64,000 nucleotides of DNA, from the NCBI RefSeq assembly GCF_003260975.1, contig NZ_CP030041.1, forward strand, positions 2,031,001-2,095,000, in the 5' to 3' direction. Source of the DNA: Echinicola strongylocentroti (GTDB lineage Bacteria; Bacteroidota; Bacteroidia; Cytophagales; Cyclobacteriaceae). Of the stretch, positions 1 to 9,650 are shown in pieces (position 1 is the first letter of the stretch; each line of letters begins with the position of its first letter). The notes beneath the pieces were generated by a model. That model searched no databases and was not told the DNA's origin. It was given only the letters and a program-made list of their open reading frames with translations. A program made the position numbers and the translations under genes.

Positions 1-30
1 ATATTTATCTTTTACTCTAGGATTAGCCAT
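1..30 (-). CDS. rplE: Ribosomal protein L5, N-terminal 10 codons only
   Basis: The first ten codons on the minus strand read [10 protein letters not shown], which fits the start of ribosomal protein L5, the 5S-rRNA-binding protein of the large subunit. The gene continues beyond the left edge. Its ATG (28-30) overlaps the rplX stop codon by 8 nt, so L24 and L5 are probably translationally coupled. The order L14-L24-L5 is the standard spc-operon order and supports the call. Confidence 0.85.
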   Translation of the reverse strand, partial: MANPRVKDKY

Positions 31-367
31 TGATCACCTCCCCGGTTTTCTTAGAATATCTAACTAATTTTCCATTTTCGCCAAGCTTTCTCCCTGTTCT
101 GGTGGCTTCACCAGTTTTTGGATCGATCAGCATAAGGTTACTTATGTGAATGGCAGCTTCTTTCTTTTCGATTCCTCCTTGAGGATTAGCAGCTGTAGGC
201 TTCACATGTTTTGTCACCATGTTAAGGCCTTCTACAATAGCTTTTCTCTTTTCTAGGTCTACCGAAAGAATTTTACCAGATTTACCTTTGTCATCTCCGG
301 ACAATACCTTTACAGTATCTCCTCTTTTGATGTGCAATTTAGGTTGCTTATTCTTTTTTCTTTCCAT
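23..367 (-). CDS. rplX: 50S ribosomal protein L24
   Basis: This 114-residue protein is L24, an assembly-initiator protein of the large subunit. The N-terminal KOW motif is visible at about residues 14-35 ([20 protein letters not shown]). It is followed by the typical [13 protein letters not shown] segment and an [18 protein letters not shown] stretch. It lies 2 nt downstream of rplN and overlaps rplE by 8 nt, so it is an internal gene of the long r-protein operon. The length is normal for Bacteroidota L24, and nothing is odd about it. Confidence 0.97.
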   Translation of the reverse strand: MERKKNKQPKLHIKRGDTVKVLSGDDKGKSGKILSVDLEKRKAIVEGLNMVTKHVKPTAANPQGGIEKKEAAIHISNLMLIDPKTGEATRTGRKLGENGKLVRYSKKTGEVING

Positions 368-369
368 GA

Positions 370-738
370 TTACAATACTTCAGGTGCCAAAGATACGATC
401 TTCATAAATTGCTTCTCTCTCAGCTCTCTTGCCACTGGACCAAAGATACGGGTACCTCTTGGCTCATCGTTATTGTTCAAAAGAACCGCTGCGTTATCTT
501 CAAAACGGATATATGAACCGTCTTTCCTTCTAACCTCTTTTCGAGTTCTTACGATTACCGCTTTAGAAACGGTGCCTTTTTTCATATTGCTGGAAGAAAG
601 AGCAGATTTTACTGTCACGACTACTTTATCTCCGATAGAGGCATAGCGCTTACCGGTTCCTCCCAGTACTCGGATAACTAGTACTTCTTTAGCACCTGAA
701 TTATCCGCAACACTTAATCTGGATTCTGACTGTATCAT
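370..738 (-). CDS. rplN: 50S ribosomal protein L14
   Basis: This 122-residue protein is L14, which binds 23S rRNA at the subunit interface. The start [19 protein letters not shown] and the end [12 protein letters not shown] are the diagnostic L14 termini, and the length is exactly the family length. It sits 2 nt from rpsQ upstream and 2 nt from rplX downstream in a tightly packed operon driven from the rplC promoter. No unusual feature. Confidence 0.98.
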   Translation of the reverse strand: MIQSESRLSVADNSGAKEVLVIRVLGGTGKRYASIGDKVVVTVKSALSSSNMKKGTVSKAVIVRTRKEVRRKDGSYIRFEDNAAVLLNNNDEPRGTRIFGPVARELREKQFMKIVSLAPEVL

Positions 739-740
739 GA

Positions 741-1001
741 TTATTTAGCTCTTTCTATAATTTCCACTAATCTCCAACGCTTGTTCTTACTCAGCGGACG
801 AGTTTCACTAATTTTAACGAGGTCTCCTTTGCCACACTCGTTTTGCTCGTCATGAACCATAAATTTGGTAGTCTTAGCAACAAACTTACCGTACATTGGG
901 TGTTTCACCCTTCTTTCTACGGCAACTGTGATGGATTTATCCATTTTGCTGCTGACTACTTTTCCAATTCTTTCTTTACGTAGATTTCTCTCAGTAGCCA
1001 T
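741..1001 (-). CDS. rpsQ: 30S ribosomal protein S17
   Basis: This 86-residue protein is S17, a primary 16S-rRNA-binding protein of the small subunit with an OB fold. Typical S17 segments are [31 protein letters not shown], and the [24 protein letters not shown] block near the C terminus. It follows rpmC by 7 nt and precedes rplN by 2 nt. Normal length and position for the operon. Confidence 0.98.
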   Translation of the reverse strand: MATERNLRKERIGKVVSSKMDKSITVAVERRVKHPMYGKFVAKTTKFMVHDEQNECGKGDLVKISETRPLSKNKRWRLVEIIERAK

Positions 1002-1008
1002 CGTCTTA

Positions 1009-1203
1009 TTATTTAGCTAGTTGTTTGGCAGTCAAGAAAGTCTTCAATCTTGCGATAAGCTTCCTTGTCTCACTAATTCTGTTAGGATTCTCTATAGGAG
1101 AAATTGCATGAGCAAACCTCAACTTCGTAAGTTTCTCTTGCTCAGCGGCAATACGCTCAATTATTTCACTCTCGGAGAGTGCTTGGATTTCAGAGTTTTT
1201 CAT
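1009..1203 (-). CDS. rpmC: 50S ribosomal protein L29
   Basis: This 64-residue protein is L29, a small helical-hairpin protein at the peptide-exit site of the large subunit that helps dock signal recognition particle and trigger factor. The N-terminal helix ([14 protein letters not shown]) and the [16 protein letters not shown] segment followed by the RKLIARLKT helix fit the family. It lies between rplP (8 nt) and rpsQ (7 nt), the canonical L16-L29-S17 order. Confidence 0.96.
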   Translation of the reverse strand: MKNSEIQALSESEIIERIAAEQEKLTKLRFAHAISPIENPNRISETRKLIARLKTFLTAKQLAK

Positions 1204-1211
1204 AGTTATTA

Positions 1212-1631
1212 TTATCCTACGTAATCTCTACGCACTACAAATTTTGTACTCACTGGAAGCTTTTGTTGGGCTAGACGAAGGGCCTCTTGGGCCAACTCTC
1301 GGCTTACACCTGTTGCTTCAAAAAGAATGGTTCCCGGTTTGATTACTGCTACCCAGTACTCAGGGGCTCCTTTACCCTTACCCATACGTACCTCAGCAGG
1401 CTTTTTGGTGATAGGCTTGTCAGGAAAAATCCTGATCCATACTTGCCCTTCCCTTTTCATTGCTCTTGTCATCGCAATACGGGCTGCCTCGATCTGTCGA
1501 GAGGTAATCCATCCTGCTTCCAGGGACTTGATACCAAAGTTACCGAACGCAAGAGTATGACCTCTTTGTGCGATACCTTTGATGCGTCCCTTTTGCATCT
1601 TTCTATATTTAGTTCTTCTTGGCTGTAACAT
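1212..1631 (-). CDS. rplP: 50S ribosomal protein L16
   Basis: This 139-residue protein is L16, which contacts A-site tRNA and the 5S rRNA region of the large subunit. The start [16 protein letters not shown], the [25 protein letters not shown] block, and [18 protein letters not shown] are all diagnostic. It lies 24 nt downstream of rpsC and 8 nt upstream of rpmC. Length and content are normal. Confidence 0.98.
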   Translation of the reverse strand: MLQPRRTKYRKMQKGRIKGIAQRGHTLAFGNFGIKSLEAGWITSRQIEAARIAMTRAMKREGQVWIRIFPDKPITKKPAEVRMGKGKGAPEYWVAVIKPGTILFEATGVSRELAQEALRLAQQKLPVSTKFVVRRDYVG

Positions 1632-1655
1632 GATTTCTCACTTATTGGGTGAAAA

Positions 1656-2384
1656 TTAGTTATTTCTCTTTCTTCTCTTAGGACCGCCTTCTCTTCTTCT
1701 TCGTCCTGCTCCTCCAGATTTTTCATTGGCTATTCCGGCATTTGGAGAAAGATCTCTCTTGCCATAAACTTCACCTTTGAAAATCCATACTTTGATACCG
1801 ATGATACCATAGACAGTCTGTGCTTCAGAGAGTGCATAATCGATGTCCGCTCTCAATGTATGCAAAGGAATTCTACCTTCTTTGTACATTTCTGATCTGG
1901 CCATCTCAGCGCCTCCTAGACGTCCTGAAAGTTTGATCTTGATACCTTCAGCTCCTACTCTCATTGTAGCGGCGATGGATTGCTTCATCGCTCTTCTAAA
2001 TGAAATCCTGGCCTGAAGTTGTTGAGCGATAGACTCACCTACCAATTTGGCGTCCAATTCTGGTCGTTTGATTTCAAAGATATTGATCTGAACATCCTTG
2101 TTGGTAAGTTTCTTAAGCTCTTCCTTTAATTTATCTACTTCCGCACCACCTTTACCGATGACTACGCCTGGACGGGCAGTGTGGATAGTAAGGGTTATTC
2201 TCTTAAGCGTCCTTTCGATAATTACTTTTGCTATGCCCCCTTTAGGAATCCTGGCATATACATATTTCCTGATCTTTTGATCTTCGTACAGTTTATCGGC
2301 AAAATCCCTGCCGCCATACCAGTTGGAATCCCAGCCCTTAACGATACCTAGTCTAAGACCAATAGGGTTAACTTTTTGTCCCAT
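1656..2384 (-). CDS. rpsC: 30S ribosomal protein S3
   Basis: This 242-residue protein is S3, which lines the mRNA entry tunnel of the 30S subunit. The start is [13 protein letters not shown]. The type-II KH domain carries the motif [20 protein letters not shown] at about residues 74-93, and the C-terminal half has the S3 signature region (ISGRLGG-type, here [35 protein letters not shown]). The C-terminal tail is very basic ([18 protein letters not shown]). It is placed between rplV and rplP as usual. Confidence 0.98.
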   Translation of the reverse strand: MGQKVNPIGLRLGIVKGWDSNWYGGRDFADKLYEDQKIRKYVYARIPKGGIAKVIIERTLKRITLTIHTARPGVVIGKGGAEVDKLKEELKKLTNKDVQINIFEIKRPELDAKLVGESIAQQLQARISFRRAMKQSIAATMRVGAEGIKIKLSGRLGGAEMARSEMYKEGRIPLHTLRADIDYALSEAQTVYGIIGIKVWIFKGEVYGKRDLSPNAGIANEKSGGAGRRRREGGPKRRKRNN

Positions 2385-2393
2385 ATTCTAATC

Positions 2394-2783
2394 TTAATTA
2401 GCGTTTTCTTTTGTTTCTAATTCATCAGCGGTAACTTCAGAGTTGAACGCATCTACTACCAAAGTCACATGATTTGATCTTTTACGAATTCTGTGGGCCC
2501 TACCTTGGGGAGCAGGTCTAAGTCTTTTCAACATTCGACCACCATCCACTTGAATAGTCTTTATATACAAGTCAGCTTCTTCAAGTTTCTCGTCTGGATT
2601 TTTTGCCTGCCAGTTTGCAATGGCAGATAGCAACAGTTTCTCCAGCTTTGCAGCACCGTGATTCGGTGTGTATTTCAATATACTCAAGGCGTTACCTACC
2701 CTTTGTCCCCTCACAAGGTCGGCGACAAGACGCATCTTACGAGGCGATGTAGGTACATTATTTAGTCTTGCTATTGCTTCCAT
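2394..2783 (-). CDS. rplV: 50S ribosomal protein L22
   Basis: This 129-residue protein is L22, whose extended beta-hairpin lines the nascent-peptide tunnel. Visible features are the N-terminal [19 protein letters not shown] block and the hairpin region around [26 protein letters not shown], the site of macrolide-resistance changes in other bacteria; no deletion is apparent. It carries a short acidic C-terminal tail ([11 protein letters not shown]). It lies 2 nt after rpsS and 9 nt before rpsC. Confidence 0.97.
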   Translation of the reverse strand: MEAIARLNNVPTSPRKMRLVADLVRGQRVGNALSILKYTPNHGAAKLEKLLLSAIANWQAKNPDEKLEEADLYIKTIQVDGGRMLKRLRPAPQGRAHRIRKRSNHVTLVVDAFNSEVTADELETKENAN

Positions 2784-2785
2784 GA

Positions 2786-3064
2786 TTATCTTCTTCCTTT
2801 ATCTTTTTTGGCAATGTGACCTCTAAAGTTTCTTGTAGGAGCAAATTCACCAAGCTTGTGACCTACCATATTGTCTGTTACAAATACTGGAATGAATTTA
2901 TTCCCATTATGCACAGCAAAGGTATGGCCTACAAAATCCGGAGAGATCATTGATCTCCTTGACCAAGTCTTGATGACAGACTTCTTGCCGGATTCGTTCA
3001 TTGCATCTACTTTTTTGGCCAAGTGATGAGCTATATAAGGCCCTTTTTTTAATGAACGTGCCAT
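2786..3064 (-). CDS. rpsS: 30S ribosomal protein S19
   Basis: This 92-residue protein is S19 of the 30S head, which works with S13. The start [19 protein letters not shown] and the [25 protein letters not shown] and [16 protein letters not shown] segments are the family signature, and the length is standard. It is 2 nt after rplB and 2 nt before rplV, consistent with strong co-translation in this operon. Confidence 0.98.
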   Translation of the reverse strand: MARSLKKGPYIAHHLAKKVDAMNESGKKSVIKTWSRRSMISPDFVGHTFAVHNGNKFIPVFVTDNMVGHKLGEFAPTRNFRGHIAKKDKGRR

Positions 3065-3066
3065 AA

Positions 3067-3891
3067 TTATTTAGATCTTTTACTAATGATAAACTTGTTT
3101 GAATACTTTTTAGGCGATCTGGTTTTCTTACCTTTAGCCAGCAAACCAGTCCTAGATCTTGGGTGTCCTCCTGAAGAACGGCCTTCACCACCACCCATTG
3201 GGTGATCCACAGGGTTCATCGCTACACCTCGTACTCTTGGACGCTTGCCTAACCATCGGTTACGACCAGCCTTGCCCAATACCACGTTCATATGATCGGC
3301 ATTTGACACTGTTCCTATTGTAGCTGTACATACACTAAGTACTAATCGCATTTCTCCGGAGGGGAGTTTGATGGCTACATACTTGCCTTCTCTTGCGACC
3401 AATTGTGCATAGCTACCCGCACTTCTTGCCATGGCACCACCTTTTCCTGGCTTAAGCTCCACGTTGTGGATGATGGTACCCAAAGGAATCTTGTTCATTG
3501 GAAGGTTATTACCCACCTCTGGAGCTGCATTCTCTCCGGAAACAACCGTTTGTCCTACTTGCAAACCTTCCGGTGCTATGATATAAGTCTTGGCGCCATC
3601 TACGTAATACAACAACGCCAAACGAGCTGTTCTGTTCGGATCGTATTCGATCGCCTTAACAGTAGCAGGCACTCCATCTTTATTACGCTTAAAATCTACA
3701 ATTCTAAGTCTTCTCTTATGACCTCCACCAATGTAGCGAGCGGTCATTTTTCCTGAGTTATTTCTACCGCCTGATTTCTTCAACGGAGCCAACAACGACT
3801 TCTCTGGCTTGGACTTGGTGATTTCACCAAAAGTCGGCGCCAATCTATATCGGGTACCGGGAGTTACAGGCTTTAATTTTTTAACTGCCAT
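3067..3891 (-). CDS. rplB: 50S ribosomal protein L2
   Basis: This 274-residue protein is L2, required for subunit association and peptidyl-transferase activity. It has the N-terminal RNA-binding OB-fold domain and the C-terminal SH3-like domain. The GGxGRSSGG-type loop near the C terminus ([19 protein letters not shown], about residues 228-246) contains the conserved His important for the peptidyl-transferase centre. It starts with [16 protein letters not shown], 13 nt after rplW. Confidence 0.98.
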   Translation of the reverse strand: MAVKKLKPVTPGTRYRLAPTFGEITKSKPEKSLLAPLKKSGGRNNSGKMTARYIGGGHKRRLRIVDFKRNKDGVPATVKAIEYDPNRTARLALLYYVDGAKTYIIAPEGLQVGQTVVSGENAAPEVGNNLPMNKIPLGTIIHNVELKPGKGGAMARSAGSYAQLVAREGKYVAIKLPSGEMRLVLSVCTATIGTVSNADHMNVVLGKAGRNRWLGKRPRVRGVAMNPVDHPMGGGEGRSSGGHPRSRTGLLAKGKKTRSPKKYSNKFIISKRSK

Positions 3892-3904
3892 GATTCTGAT
3901 TCAA

Positions 3905-4192
3905 TTAAATTTCTCCGTAAAAGTCAATTACTTCTCCATCGGCTACTTGTACAATAGCTTTCTTAAAAGCATTGGTATAACCGGATACTACTTTGCTCTT
4001 TGTGTAGCGTGTTTTCAACTTAGCGGCATAGCGCATCGTTCTTACTGACACCACTTTTACACCGAACATTTTCTCTACGGCCGCTTTGATTTCTGGCTTC
4101 TTAGCGGTTTTCTCCACTACAAATCCATAAACGCCTCTCTCGTTCATCGCCGAAATCTTTTCCGTAATCAAGGGCTTCTTTAGTATATCCAT
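3905..4192 (-). CDS. rplW: 50S ribosomal protein L23
   Basis: This 95-residue protein is L23, located at the tunnel exit where trigger factor and signal recognition particle dock. The sequence MDILKKPLITEKISAMNERGVYGF followed by VEKMFGVKVVSVRTMRYAAK is a typical L23 fold. It lies 4 nt after rplD and 13 nt before rplB. Normal family length. Confidence 0.97.
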   Translation of the reverse strand: MDILKKPLITEKISAMNERGVYGFVVEKTAKKPEIKAAVEKMFGVKVVSVRTMRYAAKLKTRYTKSKVVSGYTNAFKKAIVQVADGEVIDFYGEI

Positions 4193-4196
4193 TGTC

Positions 4197-4826
4197 TTAC
4201 TTCGATAAAAGGGTTTCCAACTTACTTACTGAACCTTCACAAAGTACCAACGTATCAGCATGAAGCACATCATAAGTATTGATGTCCGCTACCGTTTTTA
4301 CTTGTGCTTTTGGAAGGTTTCTACTTGACAAATACACATTGTTATTAGCTTCTGGAAGCACTAGCAACGTCTTTTTATCCGCCAAAGAAAGACCAGACAA
4401 TAGCGCCACGTAGTTCTTGGTCTTGATGCTGTCAAAGCTAACATCTTCCAAAACCGTCAAGCTGTTGTCCTTTACTTTGTAAGTAAGGGCAGATTTTCTT
4501 GCCAATTGTTTAACTTTCTTGTTCAATTTGAAAGAATAGTTTCTTGGTCTAGGACCAAATACTCTACCCCCTCCTCGGAACAATGGAGATTTAATAGAAC
4601 CAGCTCTGGCACCACCCGTACCTTTTTGTTTCTTTATCTTCTTTGTTGAGCCGACTATCTCAGCCCTCTCTTTGCTCTTATGAGTACCCTGTCTTTGGTT
4701 GGCCAAAAACTGCTTTACATCCAGGTAGATCGCATGATCATTAGGCTCGATTGCGAAAATCTCGTCAGAAAGACTTATCTTTCTACCTGTCTCTTCACCG
4801 TTATGTTTTAATACTGCTAATTCCAT
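4197..4826 (-). CDS. rplD: 50S ribosomal protein L4
   Basis: This 209-residue protein is L4, which lines the exit tunnel. The extended loop is visible around [36 protein letters not shown] (about residues 63-98), the tunnel-contacting segment. In Escherichia coli L4 also represses the S10 operon through its leader; whether the hairpin in the rplC leader here has that role is unproven. It lies 4 nt after rplC and 4 nt before rplW. Confidence 0.97.
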   Translation of the reverse strand: MELAVLKHNGEETGRKISLSDEIFAIEPNDHAIYLDVKQFLANQRQGTHKSKERAEIVGSTKKIKKQKGTGGARAGSIKSPLFRGGGRVFGPRPRNYSFKLNKKVKQLARKSALTYKVKDNSLTVLEDVSFDSIKTKNYVALLSGLSLADKKTLLVLPEANNNVYLSSRNLPKAQVKTVADINTYDVLHADTLVLCEGSVSKLETLLSK

Positions 4827-4830
4827 TTGA

Positions 4831-5463
4831 TTACTTCTCTAAAATAACGTAAGAATTTTTTGGACCAGGGACAGAGCCACTTACCAAGATCAAGTTCTTT
4901 TCAGCATAAACCTTCAATACTTTCAGGTTCAATACTTTTACACGGCTTCCGCCCATTCTACCTGCCATTCTTAGCCCCTTGAATACTCGAGATGGCCAAG
5001 AACATGCACCAATAGAACCTGGGTGTCTTTGACGGTTATGCTGACCGTGAGTCGCCCCACCTACTCCAGCAAATCCGTGACGTTTTACAACACCTTGGAA
5101 ACCTTTACCTTTAGAAGTTCCGATAGCATCTACAAAGTCTCCTTCTTCGAAAACTTCTCCTGCTTTTACGGATTTTCCAAGATCCACTTGACCTTCAAAT
5201 TCAATTCTGAAGTCTCTGAATTCTACAACTTTCTGCTTAGGTGTGGTACCGGCCTTTTTGAAATGGCCCAACAATGGCTTAGGAGTATTTTTCTCCTTAC
5301 GCTCACCGTACCCCAACTGAACAGCGCTGTACCCGTCTGTTTCTACATTTTTTACTTGCGTCACTACGCAAGGACCAGCTTCTATTAGCGTGCATGCGAC
5401 ACTTCGTCCATCGGCACTGAAAATGCTAGTCATTCCTACTTTTTTACCTATTATTCCAGACAT
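4831..5463 (-). CDS. rplC: 50S ribosomal protein L3
   Basis: This 210-residue protein is L3, an early assembly protein near the peptidyl-transferase centre. Diagnostic segments are [41 protein letters not shown], and the [24 protein letters not shown] loop. It is the first gene of the long r-protein operon here, because rpsJ, normally just upstream, belongs to the preceding fusA unit and is separated by a terminator and a promoter. The short leader contains a hairpin at 5487-5510. Confidence 0.98.
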   Translation of the reverse strand: MSGIIGKKVGMTSIFSADGRSVACTLIEAGPCVVTQVKNVETDGYSAVQLGYGERKEKNTPKPLLGHFKKAGTTPKQKVVEFRDFRIEFEGQVDLGKSVKAGEVFEEGDFVDAIGTSKGKGFQGVVKRHGFAGVGGATHGQHNRQRHPGSIGACSWPSRVFKGLRMAGRMGGSRVKVLNLKVLKVYAEKNLILVSGSVPGPKNSYVILEK

Positions 5464-5486
5464 CTTCTGTTATATAATATAATTAT

Positions 5487-5510
5487 GCACAAGTATTTAC
5501 ACACTTGTGC
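5487..5510 (-). promoter_or_regulatory. Hairpin in the rplC 5' leader
   Basis: An 8-bp perfect stem (GCACAAGT paired with ACTTGTGC, 8-nt loop) lies between the rplC promoter and the rplC start codon, about 23 nt from the ATG. No run of T follows it in the sense direction, so it is not a simple terminator. It could be a ribosomal-protein autoregulatory site or a 5' stabilising stem; this is inference from position only. Confidence 0.5.
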
Positions 5511-5524
5511 CTTTTTAAGGACTG

Positions 5525-5555
5525 CAAAGTTAGTAATTTAAATACAGCTTACAAA
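5525..5555 (-). promoter_or_regulatory. Primary-sigma promoter of the rplC r-protein operon
   Basis: On the minus strand the -33 box TTTG is followed by exactly 19 nt and the -7 box TAACTTTG, a perfect match to the Bacteroidota consensus TTTG-N19-TAnnTTTG. It faces rplC and predicts a transcription start near 5518, giving a leader of about 55 nt. Confidence 0.85.
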
Positions 5556-5650
5556 TTACAACTCATATATTTTCAAACATTTACAAAAATTATCTTCCTC
5601 AAAACACCACAAGGGAGCGCTTCTTTCAAAAGATTATATGAGCATTCGCT

Positions 5651-5688
5651 AAAAAAGAAAAGACCCATCCGCGAATGGCGGACAGGTC
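5651..5688 (-). terminator. Rho-independent terminator after rpsJ
   Basis: On the minus strand a GC-rich stem (GACC and TCCGC pairing with GCGGA and GGTC, with a small internal loop) is followed by a run of T interrupted by one C (5651-5661). It lies about 30 nt past the rpsJ stop and ends the rpsL-rpsG-fusA-rpsJ unit. Confidence 0.85.
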
Positions 5689-5714
5689 CTTTTGCTATAT
5701 TCTATTGGTAAAGG

Positions 5715-6020
5715 TCAAACTTTGATCTCTACATCTACTCCACTTGGAAGCTCGATCTTCATCAAGGCATCTACTGTTTTAGAACTGTTGGAATAGATAT
5801 CCACCAATCTTTTGTAGGTACACAATTGATATTGATCTCTTGCCTTTTTGTTTACGTGTGGTGACTTTAGTACCGTAAACTTCTCCTTTTTAGTAGGCAA
5901 AGGAATCGGTCCAACCACCACTGCTCCGGTAGTTTTTACAGCTTTTACGATTTTCTCTGATGACTTGTCCACCAAAGTATGATCGTAAGACTTAAGTTTT
6001 ATTCTTATTTTCTGATTCAT
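5715..6020 (-). CDS. rpsJ: 30S ribosomal protein S10
   Basis: This 101-residue protein is S10, of the 30S head and also the NusE transcription-antitermination factor. Core segments are [47 protein letters not shown] and the C-terminal [12 protein letters not shown] chose the ATG at 6018-6020; an in-frame TTG two codons upstream is possible but gives no added homology. It follows fusA by 12 nt and is followed by a terminator, so it is transcribed with the str unit rather than with L3-L4-L23. Confidence 0.97.
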   Translation of the reverse strand: MNQKIRIKLKSYDHTLVDKSSEKIVKAVKTTGAVVVGPIPLPTKKEKFTVLKSPHVNKKARDQYQLCTYKRLVDIYSNSSKTVDALMKIELPSGVDVEIKV

Positions 6021-6032
6021 GTTCAATTAAAT

Positions 6033-8153
6033 TTAGGCCTTAGCTCCTTTTACTTCAGCGATTACACCTTCGGCGATATTATTAGGAACTGGTTCATAGT
6101 GAGAGAATGTCAAGGTAGCTGTCGCTCTACCAGAAGAAATTGTTCTAAGGTCAGTGATGTAACCAAACAATTCAGACAATGGCACAGCAGCTTTAACTAC
6201 AGATGAAGTACCTTTGGTATCCATCCCTTTCATCAAGCCTCTTCTTCTGTTCAAGTCACCAGTGATAGGCCCCGTATATTCGTCAGGCGTAACCACATCA
6301 ACAGACATAACAGGCTCTAACAACTGAGGTTTACATTTCTTAGCAGCCTCTTTGAAGCCTAACCTAGCAGCCAATTCAAAAGATAGTGCATCGGAATCGA
6401 CATCGTGGAAGGAACCGTGGAACAATCTCACCTTCATGGCTTCAATTGGGTATCCTGCCAATGGACCGTTCTTCATTGCTTCTTGGAAACCTTTCTGGAT
6501 AGATGGAATAAATTCCTTTGGAATCACACCACCCACAATACCATTAACGAATTCCAATCCTGGCTTCACCTCTCCAGTTTCTGGATCTTCTTCTTTCGGA
6601 CTAAGCTCGAATACGATATCGGCAAACTTACCTTTACCACCAGTTTGTTTCTTATAAACTTCCTTGTGCTCTACAGAGCCAAACAAAGCTTCCTTATAAG
6701 CCACTTGAGGAGCTCCTTGGGTGATTTCCACCTTAAATTCTCTCTTCAAGCGATCAATGATGATGTCAAGGTGAAGCTCTCCCATACCTCTAAGGATCGT
6801 CTGGCCAGTTTCATGGTCAGTATTTACCTGAAGTGTAGGATCTTCTTCTACCAATTTAGTGATAGCCATGGACAATTTATCCACATCTGCCTTCGTCTTA
6901 GGCTCAATCGCATAACCAATTACTGGCTCTGGGAAGATCATGGACTCCAGTACGACTTTACGACTTTCGGAACACAACGTATCACCCGTCTTAATGTCCT
7001 TAAAACCAACTACCGCACCGATATCACCTGCTTCAAGACGTTCGATTTGGTTTTGTTTGTTGGCGTGCATCTGGAATACACGAGAGATACGCTCCTTGTT
7101 GCCAGAGCGGCTATTGAAGACATAAGAACCTGAATCAAGCACACCTGAATAAGCCCTTACAAAACACAGACGGCCCACAAAAGGATCCGTAGCGATTTTA
7201 AAAGCAAGACCAGCAAACGGCTCTTTCACATCAGGAGCAAGAGAAACTTCTTTCTCCTCATCATTCAGGTCACGGGCGATGACATTATCCTTGTCCAATG
7301 GAGAAGGAAGCAATTCCATCACCAAGTCAAGCATGGTCTGTACTCCTTTATTTTTGAATGAAGACCCACATACCATTGGTACGATCTTCATGTCTATCAC
7401 AGCTTTTCTAAGAGCTGTAAGGATTTCATCTTCAGTTATGGAGCTGGAATCTTCGAAGAATTTTTCCATCAAAGACTCATCATAATCGGCCACAGCTTCG
7501 AGCAAGTGCTCTCTCCATTCTGCAGTCTCCTCTACTAGATCTTCGGGAATCGGCACCTCTTCAAATGTCATCCCGAAATCATCTTCATTCCATACAATTG
7601 CACGGTTGTTGATCAAGTCAACTACTCCGCGGAATCTATCTTCAGCTCCGATAGGTATCTGCAAAGGAACAGCATAGCTGCCTAGCATGTCCTTTACTTG
7701 TTTACATACGTCAAGGAAGTTGGCTCCCGCACGGTCCATCTTGTTGACAAAACCAATACGAGGCACATTATAGTTATCAGCTAGTCTCCAGTTAGTCTCA
7801 GACTGTGGCTCCACGCCATCTACCGCACTAAACAAGAACACAAGCCCATCCAACACACGCAGGGAGCGGTTCACCTCTACGGTAAAGTCCACGTGACCTG
7901 GAGTATCAATAATGTTGATTTGGTAATTATTATCTCTGTAAGGCCAGAAAACCGTCGTAGCAGCTGAGGTAATGGTGATACCTCTTTCTTGCTCCTGAGC
8001 CATCCAGTCCATCGTTGCAGCACCATCGTGTACCTCTCCGATTTTATGGGATACGCCTGAATAGAATAGAATCCGCTCTGTTGTTGTTGTTTTACCAGCA
8101 TCAATATGAGCGGCAATACCGATGTTTCTTGTAAATTTTAAGTTTCTTGCCAT
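6033..8153 (-). CDS. fusA: Elongation factor G
   Basis: This 706-residue protein is the translocase GTPase EF-G. It shows P-loop [12 protein letters not shown] (about 15-26), switch-[20 protein letters not shown], the NKMDRAGA guanine-binding loop, and EF-G domains II-V ending in [17 protein letters not shown]. The [11 protein letters not shown] switch-I block is intact. The length is that of canonical elongation EF-G. It lies 5 nt after rpsG and 12 nt before rpsJ, in a str-type operon (S12-S7-EF-G). Confidence 0.98.
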   Translation of the reverse strand: MARNLKFTRNIGIAAHIDAGKTTTTERILFYSGVSHKIGEVHDGAATMDWMAQEQERGITITSAATTVFWPYRDNNYQINIIDTPGHVDFTVEVNRSLRVLDGLVFLFSAVDGVEPQSETNWRLADNYNVPRIGFVNKMDRAGANFLDVCKQVKDMLGSYAVPLQIPIGAEDRFRGVVDLINNRAIVWNEDDFGMTFEEVPIPEDLVEETAEWREHLLEAVADYDESLMEKFFEDSSSITEDEILTALRKAVIDMKIVPMVCGSSFKNKGVQTMLDLVMELLPSPLDKDNVIARDLNDEEKEVSLAPDVKEPFAGLAFKIATDPFVGRLCFVRAYSGVLDSGSYVFNSRSGNKERISRVFQMHANKQNQIERLEAGDIGAVVGFKDIKTGDTLCSESRKVVLESMIFPEPVIGYAIEPKTKADVDKLSMAITKLVEEDPTLQVNTDHETGQTILRGMGELHLDIIIDRLKREFKVEITQGAPQVAYKEALFGSVEHKEVYKKQTGGKGKFADIVFELSPKEEDPETGEVKPGLEFVNGIVGGVIPKEFIPSIQKGFQEAMKNGPLAGYPIEAMKVRLFHGSFHDVDSDALSFELAARLGFKEAAKKCKPQLLEPVMSVDVVTPDEYTGPITGDLNRRRGLMKGMDTKGTSSVVKAAVPLSELFGYITDLRTISSGRATATLTFSHYEPVPNNIAEGVIAEVKGAKA

Positions 8154-8158
8154 CCTAA

Positions 8159-8626
8159 TTAAAATCTAAAGTGAGAGAATGCTTTATTGGCTTCTGCCAT
8201 TCTGTGTGTATCATCTTTTTTCTTCACAGCCGCACCTTCTCCTTTGGATGCAGCGATAATTTCGCCAGCAAGTCGGTCCATCATCGTCTTTTCGCCTCTT
8301 CTTCTGGCAAAAGTTATCATCCACTTAATACCAAGTGATGTCTTTCTTTCAGGTCTTACTTCCATTGGTACCTGGAATGTAGCTCCCCCAACCCTACGAC
8401 TCTTCACCTCTACAGCTGGAGTTATATTGTTAAGCGCTTTTTTCCAAACCTCAAGACCATTCTCACCCAACTTCTCTTCTACTTTTTCTACTGCATCATA
8501 GAAGATTCTGTAAGCAATACTCTTCTTCCCGTCTACCATAAGGCAGTTCACAAACTTGGTCACCAAAGTATCATTGAACTTCGGATCAGGAAGAATATAT
8601 CTCTTTTTCGGTTTCGCTTTTCTCAT
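8159..8626 (-). CDS. rpsG: 30S ribosomal protein S7
   Basis: This 155-residue protein is S7, a primary 16S-rRNA binder that organises the 30S head near the E site. The start [27 protein letters not shown], the [24 protein letters not shown] hairpin, and the [33 protein letters not shown] end are diagnostic. It is 22 nt after rpsL and 5 nt before fusA. Confidence 0.98.
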   Translation of the reverse strand: MRKAKPKKRYILPDPKFNDTLVTKFVNCLMVDGKKSIAYRIFYDAVEKVEEKLGENGLEVWKKALNNITPAVEVKSRRVGGATFQVPMEVRPERKTSLGIKWMITFARRRGEKTMMDRLAGEIIAASKGEGAAVKKKDDTHRMAEANKAFSHFRF

Positions 8627-8648
8627 TGTTCAGTTTGTTTTCTAATGT

Positions 8649-9029
8649 TTATTTTTTGTCCTTAGGACGCTTGGCACCGTACTTGGAGCGACCTTGCTTA
8701 CGGTCTTTCACCCCTGCTGTATCCAGTGCACCTCGGATGATGTGATAACGCACACCTGGAAGGTCTTTCACACGACCACCTCTGATCAATACGATAGAGT
8801 GCTCTTGCAAATTATGTCCTTCTCCTGGAATGTAAGCGTTCACTTCTTTTCCATTTGTCAATCTAACCCTGGCCACTTTTCTCATCGCCGAGTTAGGTTT
8901 CTTAGGCGTTGTGGTGTATACCCTTGTACACACTCCCCTCCTTTGAGGACATGCATCCAGTGCTCTAGACTTGGACTTTGTCACCAAAGTGGTTCTACCT
9001 TTTCTAACTAACTGTTGTATAGTAGGCAT
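8649..9029 (-). CDS. rpsL: 30S ribosomal protein S12
   Basis: This 126-residue protein is S12, the decoding-centre protein. Diagnostic blocks are [41 protein letters not shown], and [21 protein letters not shown]. The streptomycin-relevant TPKKPNS and [10 protein letters not shown] loops look wild type. It is the first gene of the unit and lies about 50 nt downstream of a perfect consensus promoter. Confidence 0.98.
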   Translation of the reverse strand: MPTIQQLVRKGRTTLVTKSKSRALDACPQRRGVCTRVYTTTPKKPNSAMRKVARVRLTNGKEVNAYIPGEGHNLQEHSIVLIRGGRVKDLPGVRYHIIRGALDTAGVKDRKQGRSKYGAKRPKDKK

Positions 9030-9077
9030 TAACTGATAAAATTTATTTTACTCCTTTAACATATGAAATTTGGATTG

Positions 9078-9108
9078 CAAAGGTAACGAAAACGGTAAAA
9101 CAAACAAA
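9078..9108 (-). promoter_or_regulatory. Primary-sigma promoter of rpsL-rpsG-fusA-rpsJ
   Basis: On the minus strand TTTG, exactly 19 nt, then TACCTTTG forms a perfect Bacteroidota promoter facing rpsL. It lies in the 99-bp gap between the DUF3467 gene and rpsL, showing that the str unit is transcribed separately from rpoBC-DUF3467. Confidence 0.85.
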
Positions 9109-9128
9109 ATTAAAGAGTTATATTTTGG

Positions 9129-9458
9129 TTAAGCCTCACCAAGCGTCCCGCCGAAGTTCATCGGAAATTCCGGAACGTCGTTACCGGCCTCTATCTTGCC
9201 AAATGCACTTTCGTACTTTTCGATATTATCCTTAAGTGCTGTCAGCAACCGCTTCGCGTGGTCAGGGGTCATGATTATCCGTGATTTCACGCGTGCCTTT
9301 GGTACTCCTGGCATCAAACGGATAAAATCCAATACAAATTCAGAATTGGAGTGAGCGATCATAGCCAAGTTGGCATAAATCCCCTCTGCTACTTCATCGG
9401 ACAGCTCCACATTGATCTGTTGGTTTTTCCCTTTTTCTTCGTCTTTGTGATCTTCCAT
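9129..9458 (-). CDS. DUF3467 family protein
   Basis: This 109-residue acidic cytoplasmic protein belongs to the DUF3467 family, recognised by VELSDEVAEGIYANLAMIAHSNSEFVLDFIRLMPGVPKARVKSRIIMTPDHAKRLL-type spacing (residues 17-75). It has no signal peptide or membrane segment. Its function is not established. It is encoded 193 bp downstream of rpoC on the same strand, with a terminator-like hairpin in between, so some expression may come by readthrough from rpoBC. The recurring position next to rpoC in this phylum suggests a link to transcription or translation, which is inference. Confidence 0.85.
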   Translation of the reverse strand: MEDHKDEEKGKNQQINVELSDEVAEGIYANLAMIAHSNSEFVLDFIRLMPGVPKARVKSRIIMTPDHAKRLLTALKDNIEKYESAFGKIEAGNDVPEFPMNFGGTLGEA

Positions 9459-9600
9459 TACTTTTTCGGTATTGGTTATTTGTTACTGTTTATTGGGTCA
9501 ATCGAACAGTGGCTCGCCCGCTGTCCACTACGGTGCAATGGTGGTTGGTCTTTACAGTAATATATCCAGTTATTCACGTCACCGCTCACGAGACTTAACC

Positions 9601-9631
9601 AAAAAAGGCCTGCAATGAATACAGGCCTTTT
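9601..9631 (-). terminator. Terminator hairpin after rpoC
   Basis: A 9-bp perfect stem (AAAGGCCTG and CAGGCCTTT, 9-nt loop) is flanked by A and T runs on both sides. It lies 20 nt past the rpoC stop in the reading direction and can end the rpoB-rpoC transcript before DUF3467, probably partially. Confidence 0.8.
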
Positions 9632-9650
9632 GCACGTTATTTATTTGATA

